From the NCBI GenBank assembly GCA_023313575.1, contig JAJTTP010000014.1, forward strand, positions 186,001 through 250,000: DNA of 64,000 nucleotides. The letters are read 5' to 3'. This DNA comes from Eutypella sp. D-1 (taxonomy: Eukaryota > Ascomycota > Sordariomycetes > Xylariales > Diatrypaceae). Position 1 is the stretch's first letter. Every line of letters begins with the position of its first letter. A program made the position numbers and the translations under genes. Shown here one piece after another: positions 1-14,100 of the stretch. The notes beneath the pieces were generated by a model. It was not told the DNA's origin, did not search any database, and saw only the letters and a list, made by a program, of their open reading frames with translations.

Positions 1-3000
1 AGTTGTTGGTTAGATTTAGTTTGGCCGATAGCCTGCTGCATATGTTCAATCGTGGCTTTCAGATCCGACTTGAGCAGGTCCTTCATCGGCATGCGGTTCG
101 CCAGCACCGCTACCTTTTCGACCAGGGGTATTGTGTTGCGCCTCTCCAATTTCTCCGGGGGGCACCCGTGTTCCTGAAGCTCCCAGCTGCCAACTCCCAG
201 CTTGAGGCCATACAGGTCATAGAGAACTTGGCCAAGGTAGTCCTCCCAGTTGTCAACCCGGTTCTGCTTTTGTAGTTCTAACCTCATCATCTTGAGGAAT
301 ATCTTGTTTGAGGCCTTGCAGCACTTTCGCAGGCCCAAGACCTGGTGCACTGCCGCCAGGTAGTCGGCCAGATCGTTTTCCGGGGTGGGAAACTCGGACG
401 TGTTCTGCGGGGTGCTTGCCTTGAGCATGGTGTATATCAAGGACCAATTCCTTACTTGCATCTCACGGAGTTTAGTCAAGTATGATTGGAAGCTCGCAGC
501 CCGTGTGGACTGCGTCGTTATCCCCACTCGGACATCATCTTCGTACATGCAGGAAACATGGAGGAGGCAGCTGAGCTTGACCAGAGCTGAGAGACTTGAT
601 TTTAGATGATCGTCATCTATGATATCGTAGGCATTCGGGTCGTTCAGCGCCAACGAGAGCGCGTCGATCAATAAATCGTCTAAGAATTTGAGCATCTTCA
701 TGAACAACGGACGGCGTCCTTCAACGGAAAGGTTCAAGAAAGCGTCCCTCTCGAAGTCATTGATGACCATCTCGATGCTCTTTAGCTGGCAGGAGAACTG
801 CTTCGTCGTATACTTGATTGCACGATACGCATCACCGAGACGCGTCCATAGGAAGAGGCGGAGCTCCGTACTCGCACTTAGCAAGAACTTCCATAGATCG
901 CGTAGGCCCTGGTTGGCTGTCTCAGTGATAGGCCGGTTGGCCTCGTCTTTTACTACCAGGTCTGAACTCTCATGTTGTCCATTGGACGCCGGCGTACTGC
1001 TGGAGGATGGTGTCTGCGCCGCAGTCGCATATACAGAAGATGGATTCAAGACAGGCTCGAGGTTTTCGATGATAGATACAGGATCCTTGATATCATCCTG
1101 GAAGATGCCAAGGAAAAAGTCCATCGTCGTCAGTTTTGATATCTCCCGCTCGGCGGCGTGACCAGATACTTCTGGCATAATGGCATTATTAGGCAGATGA
1201 ATGGTTACGGGGTCCCGATTCTCGACGAGGGCATCGCGCAGGCTCCTCCAGCACTGAAGGACGTGATCTCTCGATACGTCATCGGTCAAGGTCACGACAA
1301 AGACGGCCGACCACAGAAATCGATCTGATAGCGGTATATCAGCAGTTGGAGATCGATCCTTGCTCATCTGCGCAGCAAATGCGAACCAGCGCCCGAGCCT
1401 TCCTTTCGTCATTACCCGGATACCAAAATCCACGGCGCTGTTAGGATTGGTGATCCGCTCATAGACGTCCATGTGCAACTCAAAGAGCATCTGCACCATC
1501 TGATCGATCATAAACAGCGGCATCGCCGAGGGGGTGCCGGACTTGCAAAGTTCGAGCTCGTAACGCATGCGGTTGAAGATATCCTCATCGAGACGACTGA
1601 TGACCTGTACGACGGCCACCTTCATCGAGTCGGACCACTTGCTACTGAGGTAGGTCGGACACACGTGCCTCACCCATGCGAACGCTACGTCTTGGATACC
1701 AAACCAGCCGTCGTTGACCGACTGAACAAAGGTCTTCAGACCCTTCGTCTCATCGAATGGCAGAGTCTCGGACTTCTGCTGAGAGCCGGGCTTTGAGTCC
1801 TCGAGGAAGGATGAAAAGCTAGGAGGCGCGGGCTCCTTCTTTTCTAGGAGCAATTTAGTGCTTTCCTCGTCGTAAGTTAGGAGAGAGTCTCGCAGATCCG
1901 TCATAGGGGGGCGAGTCGCTTTCGCTACGCGGTTATCTGCCGCGCAAGAGTCGAGCACCTCGGCTAGGCGATCGAGAGTGTCACGGTCAGTGACCCCCAG
2001 GTTTTCTACCATGTTGCGCGTCATCTGAAAAAGGTTCTGATCAGCCGCTTGGAAAGGTTGCAGCTGGGCGGCCAGGAGGGCATTTTGGTCGAGGGCTCCT
2101 TCAGCGGCGGCGGTGTCTCGTCGGCGCGTCCTCTTGCTCCTCTTCTGTTCAGCGGCCTCCTCCTCGGCTGCGTCGGGCAGTCCTGCAGTCGATTGGGACC
2201 GCTTCCTCGAGAGAACAGAGACGCTACGTTCACCTCGCCTTCGCTCCGACGCTGTGGTGCCTTCAGTCTGGGACTCCTTAGGAGATGCGTTCTGGTTCCT
2301 GGAATTCTTGGGGAGCTGTGCTGAGGTTTCGGCGTCCGTTTCGGTCGCCGACGCGGTCTTAGATCGTGCCTCGTCCTCTTTGCGCGACTTCGGTCTCTCG
2401 GCCAGCAACTGCACATCGTCCCGGGGTTTGGAATCCATACCTGATTCCACCTCAGGCGTGGATTCTATTACATCGGGCATCTCGATAGCGACTGCATTCC
2501 CTGAAAGGCCATGGGTAGCGACAAAGTGCACGAGAGACAGGCCTAGGTCTGCCCACGACGCAGTAGGAACTTGGAGGACCGACTTTGCACGGGGAGAGCG
2601 CTCGGTATGGGATGGCGACGCGGGGGTATGGACAAGCGACGCAGTGGGGTTGGGTAGAAAGGGGAAGGGGTCGATGTATTTCTTGGTTAGGAGTTCAGGC
2701 ATGGAGCGCTCAAGGAAAGGGGCCATGATGGGGTGTGATAGAGCAAGGTCGTCGGACAAGACCTTGAGCTGGGCCTTGAGCTGCTCCCCGGCAAAGCCCT
2801 CGGCAAGGGACGGGGGTTCGACCTCATCGACAGCAGGATCATCGTCGAGCTCAATGGCAGCCTCGAGACAATATCGGCTAGTCCTCGCACTCTCAAGGAA
2901 GGCGGCGATGCGGGCGGCCCTTCTCCAAAGCTCGGCATCGGAGGGATCATGATCTAAGGCAGTGCTGAACTCGGCAAGGGCCTTCCGGGCCTGGATAAGG

Positions 3001-3709
3001 ATAGCCTCATCGCGGAAAAGACCGGGCTCCCCTTTCCGGCGCTTCGCCTGATATCGGATGCGGTCTAGGATGAACTGGGCATGGTTCTTGTAGGCCAGAT
3101 ACAGGGTCTGGGGCAAACTGCTGGCAGTGCCGTCAATGTCGGCCTGGGCGGGATCGAGGGACTGGGCGAAGGAGAGCTCTGGGTGGAGGTGAGGGTGGTG
3201 ATCGGATTGGCGCTCGGCGCGCTCGAAGTCGGTGGCGCTCTCGGGATAACGAAATATGTCGGATTTAAAGAGGGACTCATAGGCTTCGGCAGCGTCATTG
3301 TAGTGGGAAGGACCCTGCGCATGGAATTTCAGGGCGGTTTGGAAGCGCTTTAGGGCCTCATCAATCTAGCACCAGGGGAATATAATATGCCTTGGTCAGC
3401 GTTACCAGCTCCTCCAGATAGGATAAAGCCGGAAGGAAAACCTGCAATTTGTTCAGAGTTCGCTTGGAGTTTGGACGTACATGGAGTTCACGGGTTGTAT
3501 CAACCTCTTCGTCGATGTTCTCCTCGGGCTCGAGGTTGATAGCAGAGAAGGCCGGCTGTGGGATAGTGTTAGCAGATGATCCAGCAGAGGATGGCAATCG
3601 CAGTGGCAATGTCAATGGCATTGGCATCTGTCGCATGACATAGTGCGGCGGGAGGGAAGGGGAGGGGAGGGGAGGGGGAGAAGGGTCTGAGAATTGCAAA
3701 ACATACCAT
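1..3709 (-). CDS. HIR3: Histone transcription regulator 3 homologue (HIR complex), partial
   Basis: Likely the HIR3/CABIN1-type subunit of the HIR histone-chaperone complex, which deposits H3-H4 independently of replication and represses histone genes in the nucleus. Proposed exons on the minus strand: 3709-3707 (only the ATG), 3555-3481, then 3365 running off the left edge. Introns are 3556-3706 (GTATGT...CAG) and 3366-3480 (GTACGT...TAG). The spliced N-terminus begins MPAFSAINLEPEEN and is followed by an acidic EENIDEEVD stretch and EALKRFQTALKFHAQG, the start pattern I associate with fungal HIR3. The frame is the same at the three places I checked (about 2.8 kb, 2.1 kb and the left end). 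About 1,170 residues are visible; the family is usually near 2,000, so the C-terminal part lies outside. TPR-like helical repeats are expected for the family. The start codon separated from the rest by an intron is unusual, but the joined frame supports it. Confidence 0.85.
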
Positions 3710-4922
3710 CGTGGGGTGAAGTTGAGGAGGCAATTGGCGACGACCATTTAAAAAGATCAGACAACTTGGAAGATTATCTGGGCTTCCAGGCTTACGAGCA
3801 ACGCGGTCAGGCAAAGCAGGGTATTATCATGGTAAGAATGTCGTGTGTTGTGTATCGTGTGTGTGTCGAGTTGCTTCGCTTAGAACTGCGACCCAGGATT
3901 GCTAGCCTCAGGTAATCTAGAGTAGGGCTTATGTAGTAATTAGAAAGACGCTGTTGTAATGAAGGAAGATTTAAAGATTGATTATGTCTCTAAGATTTGA
4001 TAATAGGTAAGACCCGGCCTCGATTGATATGATGTTATCCATATATCCATACCTAGGTAGTCTTAAGGCTGCCTACCCTGGGGTAACTTAACGAGGGTCC
4101 AGAATCGCAGCTTCCAGCCTTTGGGAGTCCCCGTCGCGTAAAGTAATTTAGCTGCAGGCAGGTGCGGATAACGGGTGACGCGCGACATGGCCAAATTGTC
4201 TACCTACGTCGATGTACTAAGTAGAGAGCACCTACCTCAGGTACCTAAGTATTACGCAAATTTAAGCATTTACCGAGCAGCTAGCAGGGATAAGGTACCT
4301 AGGTATCTACTACTTACTTCCTTATACGTACCTACTCTAAGACAACCTCTATGTTAAGTGTCAGAAAGTGTGCAGGCTTTCAAGATTCTGTACTTAGATA
4401 AGCTTGTATCTACCAAGTATCCATTCATGCGTAGGTACGTATGCCCCCCCAGGGCTGTAACACCTGAGAGGTAGTCAGGTACTTACTCCCGGTCACATAG
4501 AAGCAAAAGCAAGCCTGCAAGCCTTCCACGTTCTTGCACGTTGTTAATGAGCTTAGCTGTTCTCCCTGCTGCTCCCTTATCCCTTCTCCCCCTGTCTTAA
4601 GACATTCCAAGGTTACAGGTGACTTTCTCAACTTCCAAGGTTCTTGTCGCAAACAACACTCACTCACTCACTTCCTTACTCGATCGAACAATATTCGACG
4701 GCTATTACAAGACAATAACCTTGGAAGAGAGAACCTTGACTCTCATTAATGGTGTCTCAGCGGAATTTCCCCTCCGACCTAATGAACCCTTAAACGGAAG
4801 CGATTGCGCATCTTTGACCAACACCGACCCCCTCCACCACCCCCCCTTTCCCCCAATATTCTACATTTCTGTTCTCTCTCAGTCCTGTGTTTTCCTCGTT
4901 TCCCTCCTTATCTTCTTTCGCC
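3710..4922. promoter_or_regulatory. Shared upstream region of HIR3 and the ChAPs gene
   Basis: A 1.2 kb region between two divergently transcribed genes, with no convincing ORF. It has several copies of a short palindromic ACCTAGGTA-type motif (for example near 4051 and 4294) and a C/T-rich stretch just before the ChAPs start (about 4820-4915), common in fungal 5' leaders. I see no clear TATA box. Confidence 0.5.
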
Positions 4923-7352
4923 ATGCCGGCCCCGGCGGTCCCTGAGTGAGTCTCCCAATCCCCCCTAAACATCTGCTCAACATGAAGCTAACAAGTGTTT
5001 TTCCGTCTATTTGCAGAATCACGGAGGAAGCCCTTCACGAGTCGATCGATGCTCGAACCGAATCCTTAATATCGTTGCGTGAGCTAGGACCCCCCGACCT
5101 CGTCCACCTCTTAAAACAGAATCTCCGAAACTCCGGCAGGCAATCTGGCGTCTATCATCATGTCACAGGCGTAGACGCCTCTTCCTCCGCCAGTCTGGCT
5201 GCCTATATCAACACCCTCACCTATAAGGATCATGGTCAGGCCGCCACCCATAAAATCGTCGAGGGTCTATACTGCTGTTACAATGCCTTCTCCAGGCTGG
5301 ACATGCGCGTTCACGTTACCATCCCCGGATCCGTTGAGAGCTACTGCGTCGATGAGAGGGGCGAGAAGCGGAAGGCAACCGACGACCTCTGGCTCGAGAC
5401 CTATCTCTGCAGCGTCCTGCGCGCCTACTCCTACGCTGACGATGGAAGCGGCGACACTATCCGGAAGATCATGGGCGTGAGGCGCTTTAACCCCGTTACT
5501 AATACTGAGACGGAGCATCGTTTCCTCAGCGCTGCCGAGCAGTTGTTCTTCCGTGGGTGGCAATTAGGCTCCGACTCTGTCGTTCAGGTCCCCAACAACG
5601 TCTCCAACCACCTGACGGCCGGCCTGCTCAAGTATTTCTACACTACCGGCCGCTTCGTCTCTGCTGTCAACCTCTTCGAAAAGCTACGTACTCAGAATGT
5701 CGAGGTCTCTTCCTTGCTTGCCAAGGTCCTGTTCATGGGCCAAGAGGAGGTCCAGGGTGTTCGCGTTCTATACCAGGCCTTGAAAGACTCCCCCATGGAT
5801 TACGTCATGCTCGACGCTCAGGCCGAGTTTCTTCTGAAGAAGGCCCTGGCCGCCCCGACGCCCGAGCAGAGGGAGGAGAGGCTCAAGATGGCTCTGGGCT
5901 GCGCCGATCGCAGCACCATCGCCGCCCCCAGCGAGTTCGGCACCTGGGCGAGACTAGCTCAAATCTACGTGGCCATGGAGGACTGGGAGAACGCTCTAAC
6001 CATCCTGAACTCATGCCCCATGTTCACTTACCAAGACAAGGACGCGCCCATCATGCCCGAGCCCAAGGACGTCTATCTGCCAACCCTACCGGAAACTCGC
6101 CTCGACGAAATCGACAGTGAGCCCGAATCGAGATACTCGGAGCACGTTGACCCTAGCCTGCTGAACCTCCGAGCCGCCTCGTATCGCGGCACCTTCAAGC
6201 AAGCCTACAACATTCTGACCGAGATGACAGCCAAGATCGGTTGGGACCAGCTTTTGAAGATCCGAAGCACCGTCTTTGTCATGGAAGACGAATATCGAAG
6301 CGAAAAACATGACGCGCCGCCGCCAAATGCGCACGCGCGCAACGCCAGCACCGATGGGCTCAGGGGCACGCCCGACGTCACGATGAATGGCGACCAGACA
6401 GACGAGGAGGCCGAAGGAAAAGAAAAGGAGAAGGCCGAAGAGAAGGAAAAGTCGGAGGAGAGCGAGGATAAAGAAAGCCCCGACGAAGCGGCCGAAAAGG
6501 ACGAAGAGAAAAAACCCGAGGACGCCAATTCGAGCTCAGCTAAGCTCACCAACGGGAAGAGTGTAGAACATTCAGTGGAGAAGCCTACGCACACCATCGA
6601 TCCGGGTGAAGTGAAGGCGGACGGTGACACGGTAAGCCCCATCCCTTCGTGCCCGTCTATTCTCTGACACCTTTCATGCACGTGGTAAAAGCTGTGCTAA
6701 TCCGATGGTGATTTTTACGTAGAGCGCAACGACGGACGAGCATCTCTCGAGGCTGAACAACAAGCGGTTGTGTGAGAGGTGGCTCGACAGTCTGTTCATG
6801 GTGCTGTACGAAGATCTGCGCGTATACACCATCTGGCGGACGCAGATGGCGCAGTACCGGGCGCAATCGATGCAGTACAAGAAGTCGGCGGAGGAGTGGG
6901 AAATCCTAGGCTCGCTGGCGGAGCGGCTACAGCACCACGACGAGGCCGTCGAGGCGTACCGGAGCTGTCTAGCAGCGCGATTCAGCCCCAAGGCGCTGGC
7001 GGGCATCCTGCGCATCGGCGTCACGGCGCACGAGAGACAATTAAGGCAGAGGGAGCCGCCGCAGCAAGGGGGAGGAGGAGGTACCGCGGCCGGAGCCGCC
7101 GCGGCGACGACAGCGACGACGACCCGCGACACGGTCGCCTCGGTGATCCGGCTCGTCACCTGGCAGTACCGGTGGTACTCGGAGTTCTCGCCAGAGCTGC
7201 TGCACACGATCCGCGCCCTCATCGAAGAGGAGGGCGCCGTCAAGGTCCGCTCCATCGTCCAGGCTACGAGCCTCCCCCAGGCCGTCCTCGACCTCACCCA
7301 CCACTACGCCGCGCTGTGCGCCACGTTCCGGAGCAGCGGCACCGACGGCTGA
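4923..7352 (+). CDS. Chs5-Arf1-binding protein of the exomer (ChAPs family, BUD7/BCH1-like)
   Basis: Cargo-recognition subunit of the exomer, which works with Chs5 and Arf1 at the trans-Golgi to send chitin synthase and other membrane cargo to the surface. Exons: 4923-4945, 5017-6631, 6723-7352; introns 4946-5016 (GTGAGT...CAG) and 6632-6722 (GTAAGC...TAG). This gives about 755 residues, normal for the family. The N-terminus (MPAPAVPE, then ITEEALHESID after the first intron) and the conserved block around YCCYNAFSRLDMRVHVTIPG are typical. The middle is helical with TPR-like character. A Lys/Glu-rich low-complexity insert lies at about 6390-6540 and a Gly/Ala/Thr-rich one at about 7060-7135. 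The C-terminal block (LCERWLDSLFMVLYEDLRVY) matches the conserved end of the family. The start was chosen because its 23-nt first exon splices in frame to a conserved N-terminus. Confidence 0.88.
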
Positions 7353-8422
7353 GGAACGACGCGCGTTCTCTATAGAATCCTTTACACGGTGGCGGCGGCG
7401 GGTTGGCTAGGCTCGCCCGGGTGGACGGCTGGAGACGTGGGTGGATGAGTTGGCTGGCGCGCTGGGTCCGGAATAATAACGAATGATGTGAAGTTTGGAG
7501 GGAAGAGGCTACATGAACGGATGAATAGGACGGCACGGGACGAATAGACCAGACCGTCCAGCGAGAGGGAACCCAAAATAAAACTAAAGTAACCCACGGG
7601 GGGCTCTCTCAAAAGAAGGTGGGAGGTGGAAGAGAAGAGAAGAGAAAGAAAGAAAAAGCATAGAGATGATGGCGGGGTTTGATTCATTAGCATCTTTGCT
7701 TGCTGCTCGCCTATATCATCATTATCATTATTCCCCCCTCCCCCCTTTCCCTCGGCTCCCCTTACGTATGTAACTAGCTGCACTGCATAGCAGATGAAGA
7801 TGAGATGAGATGTGTTGATATATAGCCTCGGTTCCCTTTTTCTTTTTCTTTTTCGCAGGGCACATCACATCAAACGCCACGCCACGCGTAGGACCGGCGT
7901 CTGTAGAATTGAGGGGGGGGTTAAAAAATTAGAATTCGATGACATTGCCTGTGCTGCCCCCCCCCCCCCAATGCCCGCACGTGTTGGTGCAAAAAGGGGA
8001 TGGCAAAAAAAATGCGCGCCCCTGCCCTAGGTATTAGGTTATTAGGTTATTAGGTTCTACGAATTCATGTTTCTTAAATCACGTATATATATATCTCTCT
8101 CTAACTCCCTCATAATAGGACGATAGAGCCTTCCCTCCCTTCCCTTCTTTACAAGCCCCAAACGTCACATACCTGTAAAAAAGAAAAGAAAAAAAAAGTC
8201 AAGACGCTCATCCTTGCAAACCTGTCCTTCCTTCCTTCATGATATACCCGGTCCGCAGACCCTCTGCTTCCATCCAGGCGAGCGAGGGAACTCGGAATAG
8301 CATAACCTATGCATGATAATCAGTCCGCAGGCTTATTCTCGTACGGAACTGCTGGGCGCTGTATATGGATATCTACGACCTAACTACTGTAGTGTATACG
8401 ATTACTGGCTGGGTGGGTAAGT

Positions 8423-8525
<103 letters not shown>

Positions 8526-11090
8526 TTTACAGGATATGATGCTTATGGTGGTTGGGATAGGAGATAGGGGTGGGTGGGGTGTGCTTATGTTGGTCGGTTA
8601 GTTAGTTAGTTAAGCGTGCCTTTGAGAGCTTGAGTGTTGTTGTGGGAGATGTTTGAGGGATCGAGCACATGCACATGTGCAGATGTGTCTACGAGTGCAG
8701 CCTGTGTGATTGATATCCCCAGCCTGCAACTTCCTATCCCCGAGGTCGAGTGTCTACATATGTCAGTATGCCTGTCAGTCAAGGAGAGCAGGCATGTGAT
8801 GTGAAGGCATCTATCCTCCACGGGACCTGGATAGTTATATACTTTTAACTTTGACTAAACTTGCGTTGCGTGAGTGATATGTTTTTTACTAGCTCTCTCG
8901 GGAGTTTACGTTAGTCCATCCTAACACGGGCTCTGTTTACAAGTCTAATCGCCTTTTTCTTTTCTTTTTTATTCTTTTTTTATTATAGAAGTCCCGACGT
9001 TCGTATCTTGAAACCTGCCGTAGAGAGAGGCGAAATACGATGTGATGCGTGCGAGTAGGAAGGAGTAGGAGTAGCATCTATAGCTGGAAAGTAGGCTAGG
9101 CTAGACAAGTTTGCTTGACTCCGGATTCTAGAGGAGGCGCGTTTTGATTCCTAGCAACGGCCTGAGAAGTCCCGAGGTAGACTAAGACAACCAGCGACGC
9201 ACTTGAACTTGCGGGCTCCTTTACATGTAGGCCGTAGCGGGCCCGAGCATATCGTGATAGACTCGTTTCACTGTGCGGAAGCGGATGACCAGACCCCCTG
9301 AGCGGGGGGTTTCTACATACATAGGGATGTCATTGTGGGACTCCGATGGCAAGTAAACCAGGGGGCTTAGCGACGTACGTCGGATTCGACCGACACTGTG
9401 AAGTCTCTATTATCATGTGAGATATCTCTCCGAGTGCCCAGCGTCGTGACATCATATGAAGGGGCTGCGCAGCGCATCCCGCCATAACTCGGCCGAGATG
9501 GAATATTATCCGGTGTGACCAAGATGCGTACTGGTCAAAGGGGGAGTGAGTGTATTCATATGGAAACCGAGGTTAGCTAGTTACCTTGGGGATACAAAGC
9601 CGTTGGCATCTACAGTGTTTCCATATGCGCATGCCTATAGGACAATTGTTTAAAACCACACGCTATATATAATTCTGGTATAACGTTCTGACGCCCAGAT
9701 AGCCAAGATACATAATCCCGCATCATACGCACATAACATACGTAAGACCCACGACGGCGTGGCCCCTGAAACTTAAGAGCAAGTCCGTAAAAGCCCTGCC
9801 GTGCGTCCGCGCGTCGTCTTTTTGCAAAAAAAAGTTGCTAATCATGGGCGGGCATGGAACGACGCCAGTTTCCCAGGAGAACTTTTTGGGGGAGCTTCGG
9901 CCCGACTCTCCGGAACTGCTGCTGCTAGGCCTGGTCAGGACGGGGCCCTCTCTACGGCCCTCTGCCATGCTGTGTGTGTGTGTGCGTGTGTCTGTCTCAA
10001 TGACCAGAAAGGGGGCATGCGTAATTACGCCCACCTAAGTAAACTAGCTTATACTTTATTTTATTTCCTCCTTTCTATGCCGCGTATGTAGTTCTCCCGC
10101 TCCCGTGCTGTAGGAGTCCCCCCACACTTGGAATTTGGGGAGGGTGCACCCAAAAATGAGGGGACGGGATAAGAAGATGTGAGCTATAGTGCGCAAGGGG
10201 GGGTTAAAACCGCACGCATTGACTTTCGGGTTTCCCAATATATCAGAAAGACGCGCGGTTGTTTGTTATTACGGGGCTACGCACTTCGAAGATCCTCGTA
10301 TGCGCGTGCTTTCATTTAGAAATGACTCGTTAAAAATACCACCTAATAAAATGTGTAGTAATGAGGTTATAATATATATATCAAATGTGAGAGCACAGAC
10401 AGAAAGGTGATTTAGGGGTGTGCGGATCGTATATCTCACCCCCCCCCTTCCCCCCTCCTTACCTAGCTCTTCCCGCCTCCAGCCTCCAGATCCCTTAGCT
10501 AGGTAGGTAGGGAGATAGGCGAGACGGAAGCGAACAGATATGAGATGAGATGGGTGCTTTAGCCAGTCGGAAAGGCAACCCGACTGCGGGTTGGTCTGAT
10601 CTGGTGATGGTGATACTTGAAATAGCACCGGCGTAAAGCATATATATATACCGGTGACCAGCTCTGTCTCCCTGCATGAGGATGCTGACCGGGCTAGGTT
10701 GGATAGTGGGATGCTCCATAGAGTTACGATATATATCATGGGCTATGTCCTTTATATGCCCCTATACGTCTCTCTACGACGCTGACGGCACGTGACGCCT
10801 TATATTTGGTGTCATGTACCAACTGGAGTGGACTGCCATGGAGCTTACGTCCATTCAGACCTCGTACACATGATCTCTAACTTATGAAGTCCACATAACT
10901 ATGGATTGGTTCACGGGCAGGTTGACGAGTGGTAAAGCACGGCCATCACGTATTATACACGAAGGGACGGTGACGTCTCCTGAGCGGGCTGCACGATTAA
11001 AGGGCCATGACCTCATAATACCGACGGGTAAAAGTTAATGGATGGCTGGGCCGGGAGAACTCCTGAGGGGCCTAGGAAGAGACTCCCTTT

Positions 11091-11119
11091 CGTGCGTGCG
11101 TGCGTACGTACGTACGTAC
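11091..11119. repeat. TGCG/TACG tetranucleotide repeat
   Basis: Short tandem repeat that changes from CGTG units to CGTA units. It lies in the long non-coding region, with no associated gene. Confidence 0.9.
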
Positions 11120-14100
11120 AATATCTACATTTAGCATGTGGCATGGTGTAGTCTTGGGCGTAGTACCACCTTCATTTATGCACGCGTATCTATCTATCTA
11201 TATGTGCAGATCCAGAGCTGATCGATGATCCCGGGTATTTTCAACAAGCTGTCGCCATCATTGTCATCAGGGTGCCGGGGTTTCCCTTGCTCTGTTGGTC
11301 TATATCTCGTCTAGCTATATAGCCCATAGGGAGGAACTCCGCGCGTCGAGATGGCGGGCTGTATGTAAGAGGGGAGGAGGTCATCTCTTATCCATTCTTA
11401 CGTCTCAGTATAAGGTCTCTTATATCAATATTAAGATGCGAAGGGGGAACGCGATGTGACGATCCCGGGAGGAGGTGGGGGGGAGGGCAAAGACCGGCAA
11501 GACACCGTTGATTTTTCAATCCCCTTTGAATTTTTTCGGTTCTCTTTTTATTGCATGATCTTCATATGCGGTACCTGTCGATTTTATCCTGTTCTGGCCG
11601 AAGTGGTATGTGACAGGCAGGAGAGGCGACAGGGGTCCAGCCGGATGTTGGGTGGGTGGGTTGATGCACGCCTGGAGAACAGGCCAGGCTCGGATAGGGC
11701 TGATTGGACAAACGCCTCTTTCATTCATACCTCCCTCATTCTTCATAGCTGTGACCCAGGTGTTACTCGGTATCGTGTCGGTTAATTCTTTATCGAATGC
11801 CCACTGTACGAAATGTATGGTTCGGAATGGCCCGGCCGGAAACCTTGCTACCACATAATAGGAGTTGGATAATTGGGCACATTATTTAGCACCATATTGG
11901 ACTGAAGAAACCGTGACAGCATAAAAGGGAATCCCGGGCTACAGTCTGTGCAACTATAAAAGGGACGCATATACCTACATTATACGCGACAAAAAGAGTG
12001 GTTACATTTACTGTTGTAGCCAGAGTCGATATACAGTTATCATGGCCCGGTGGCTTCAGCAGAAAAGGTCTAGACCTGGCGTAGGCTTCGCCCACCCCTG
12101 TTCTTTCTAGAAGTGCACGAATCACAGTCTTGTTCAAACATGTAGGAGGGCTTGTGATCTTTGAGAAGATAGGTGGCAAGGAGCTTTATACTGTCTACTT
12201 GTGTATGTATACTACTATGTATGTGTTCTGGTTGTGTCGTATGCTAGTTGGGTAGAAGTAGGTATGCTGTTTGTTATGCTGTCTGCTATGTTGTATTCTA
12301 TGGGTTAAAAGATCAGCCAAGCAGCTATATTTCGGTCTCTCTCTCTATGTGTTACATACATCTTCATTTACCAAATATCTTGTAGATCTAACAACTCTAT
12401 TTACACATAGCCATTTGCCCGTGCTGGCTATGTTGTCTCTGTTGTCTACCTAAGTATGGTAAACTAACCCCTGCCCCTAAACTAAAAGACCTCTTTAGCC
12501 TGATGTAAAATACATATACCGGTATACATGCATAAGTAAACTATCCACTACAACTATGTAGATACCTACATAGAGATGTATGAAGCTATCGATGCATCCT
12601 TTCGGCTGAGGCTGCATGGTGCAGATAACGCTAGGCTAGAAAGAGAAGGGGCGGCTCTTTCTAGTTGTCTCTAACCTGTATGTACCTGCCTAGAGGAGGT
12701 ACTTGTACAATGGAACTTCTATCGGTTAGCAGGGATCTCTACGTTAAAGATGGAGCCAGCCAGCCAGCAAGCCCAGTCAGAAAGCCCAGCCCAGGCCAGT
12801 CCAAGCAAAGTACCTGGGGCAGTCTTGTCCACCTGGTGCAGCCTGGGCATCCAACCAACAACAACAACAACAATCTTTGAACCTCGGGGAAGGAAGCTCT
12901 ACCTACGTAGGTAGTTAAAAAATAAAAAAAAGCTTTGAACCGTTGAACCAACCATCCGGCCATCTTAAACCAAATATAACCTTTGCATACAACACAACCC
13001 CAACTTGGACAATAAATCCATCCAGACACATCCAGCAAGGGTTACTCAAAAAGCTTTCCTGCAATAAAACACCTCATACGGTACTTGATGATACTTTACT
13101 GAAGTATCCTTATTCAAATATTCAAATATTCAAGTATTCAAGTATCCAAGTATTCATACCTAGGTACACCGGGTCCCGGTACACCAGACCAAACTTGGCA
13201 TCTCACGATCTCTCTCCCGAGCTCTCTCGCGATCTCACAAAATATTACAATCCCACAGTCCCACAATCTCACCTTCAGGGCTGGATCTAGGTAGCCATCG
13301 AATGCGCCAAAGTGATCAACTACCTAACTGGTCGATCAGCTCGGGTGGTCTACCGGGTGGTTTACCGGGTAGTTAACTGGATCCCTTCGAAGCCTCCCGC
13401 GCGCACCGCCGACGCTACTTTTTTGCTTCTGACTCTTGACTGGACTGGGGGTGTGGGTGTGGATGTAGGTGTGGGTGTGTAAAGTTCTATTGCCAAGCTT
13501 GTTCCCGATCACCTCGACCACCTTTTTTTCCCTCTCCTTCTCCCTCCGTCGCGGCTAAGCTCTCCAGCCCATCTTCGTTCTCCCGTTCTCCCGCTGCCCC
13601 GTTGACGCCGTTAACGCCCTTGCCGACTTGGAATTTGCCGCCGCCACCCTCTCCTTATGTCATCTCATGCTAGGTCATGCCTCCCACTCGCAGAGCTAGA
13701 AATCAGAACAAAAGACATCCGGTCGAAGCAACGGTAGACTAGGAGAGAGGGATTGGACATGACAAGCGGTGGTCTTATAGACGATACGGGAGAAACAAAA
13801 AACAAAAAAACAAAACAAAGACAGAAGCAGATAAGCATACAGAGAGATACATGAGCATTCACTCTTATCGAGAAAGACGTAGAGAAGGAAATCACCCCAG
13901 CGCAGCCCAGTTGGATGAATACTCACCTGCGGTTCCTACCTACCTGCATACGTAGGTACCGTGCCATCGGCCATCTTGACTCTTCACTGTTGCTTTTCAG
14001 TACCCCTGGCCTCTCTTCTTGTCAATATATCGATAGGCATACTGTCTAGCCCCCTTCCCATCCCCCCCAAAACAACCCACACTTGGATCTCTGTCTCTGC

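Noticed and set aside
2113..2952. 279-codon plus-strand ORF over HIR3
   Set aside because: Ser/Arg-rich shadow of the HIR3 coding frame; no domain.
5557..6120. 187-codon ORF in another frame of the ChAPs gene
   Set aside because: Arg/Pro/Gly-rich shadow frame of a GC-rich exon.
6674..7297. 207-codon ORF antisense to the ChAPs gene
   Set aside because: Shadow frame; the plus strand carries the conserved C-terminal block.
10269..10739. 156-codon minus-strand ORF in the gene desert
   Set aside because: Low-complexity composition, no domain, and it spans poly-C and simple-repeat DNA.
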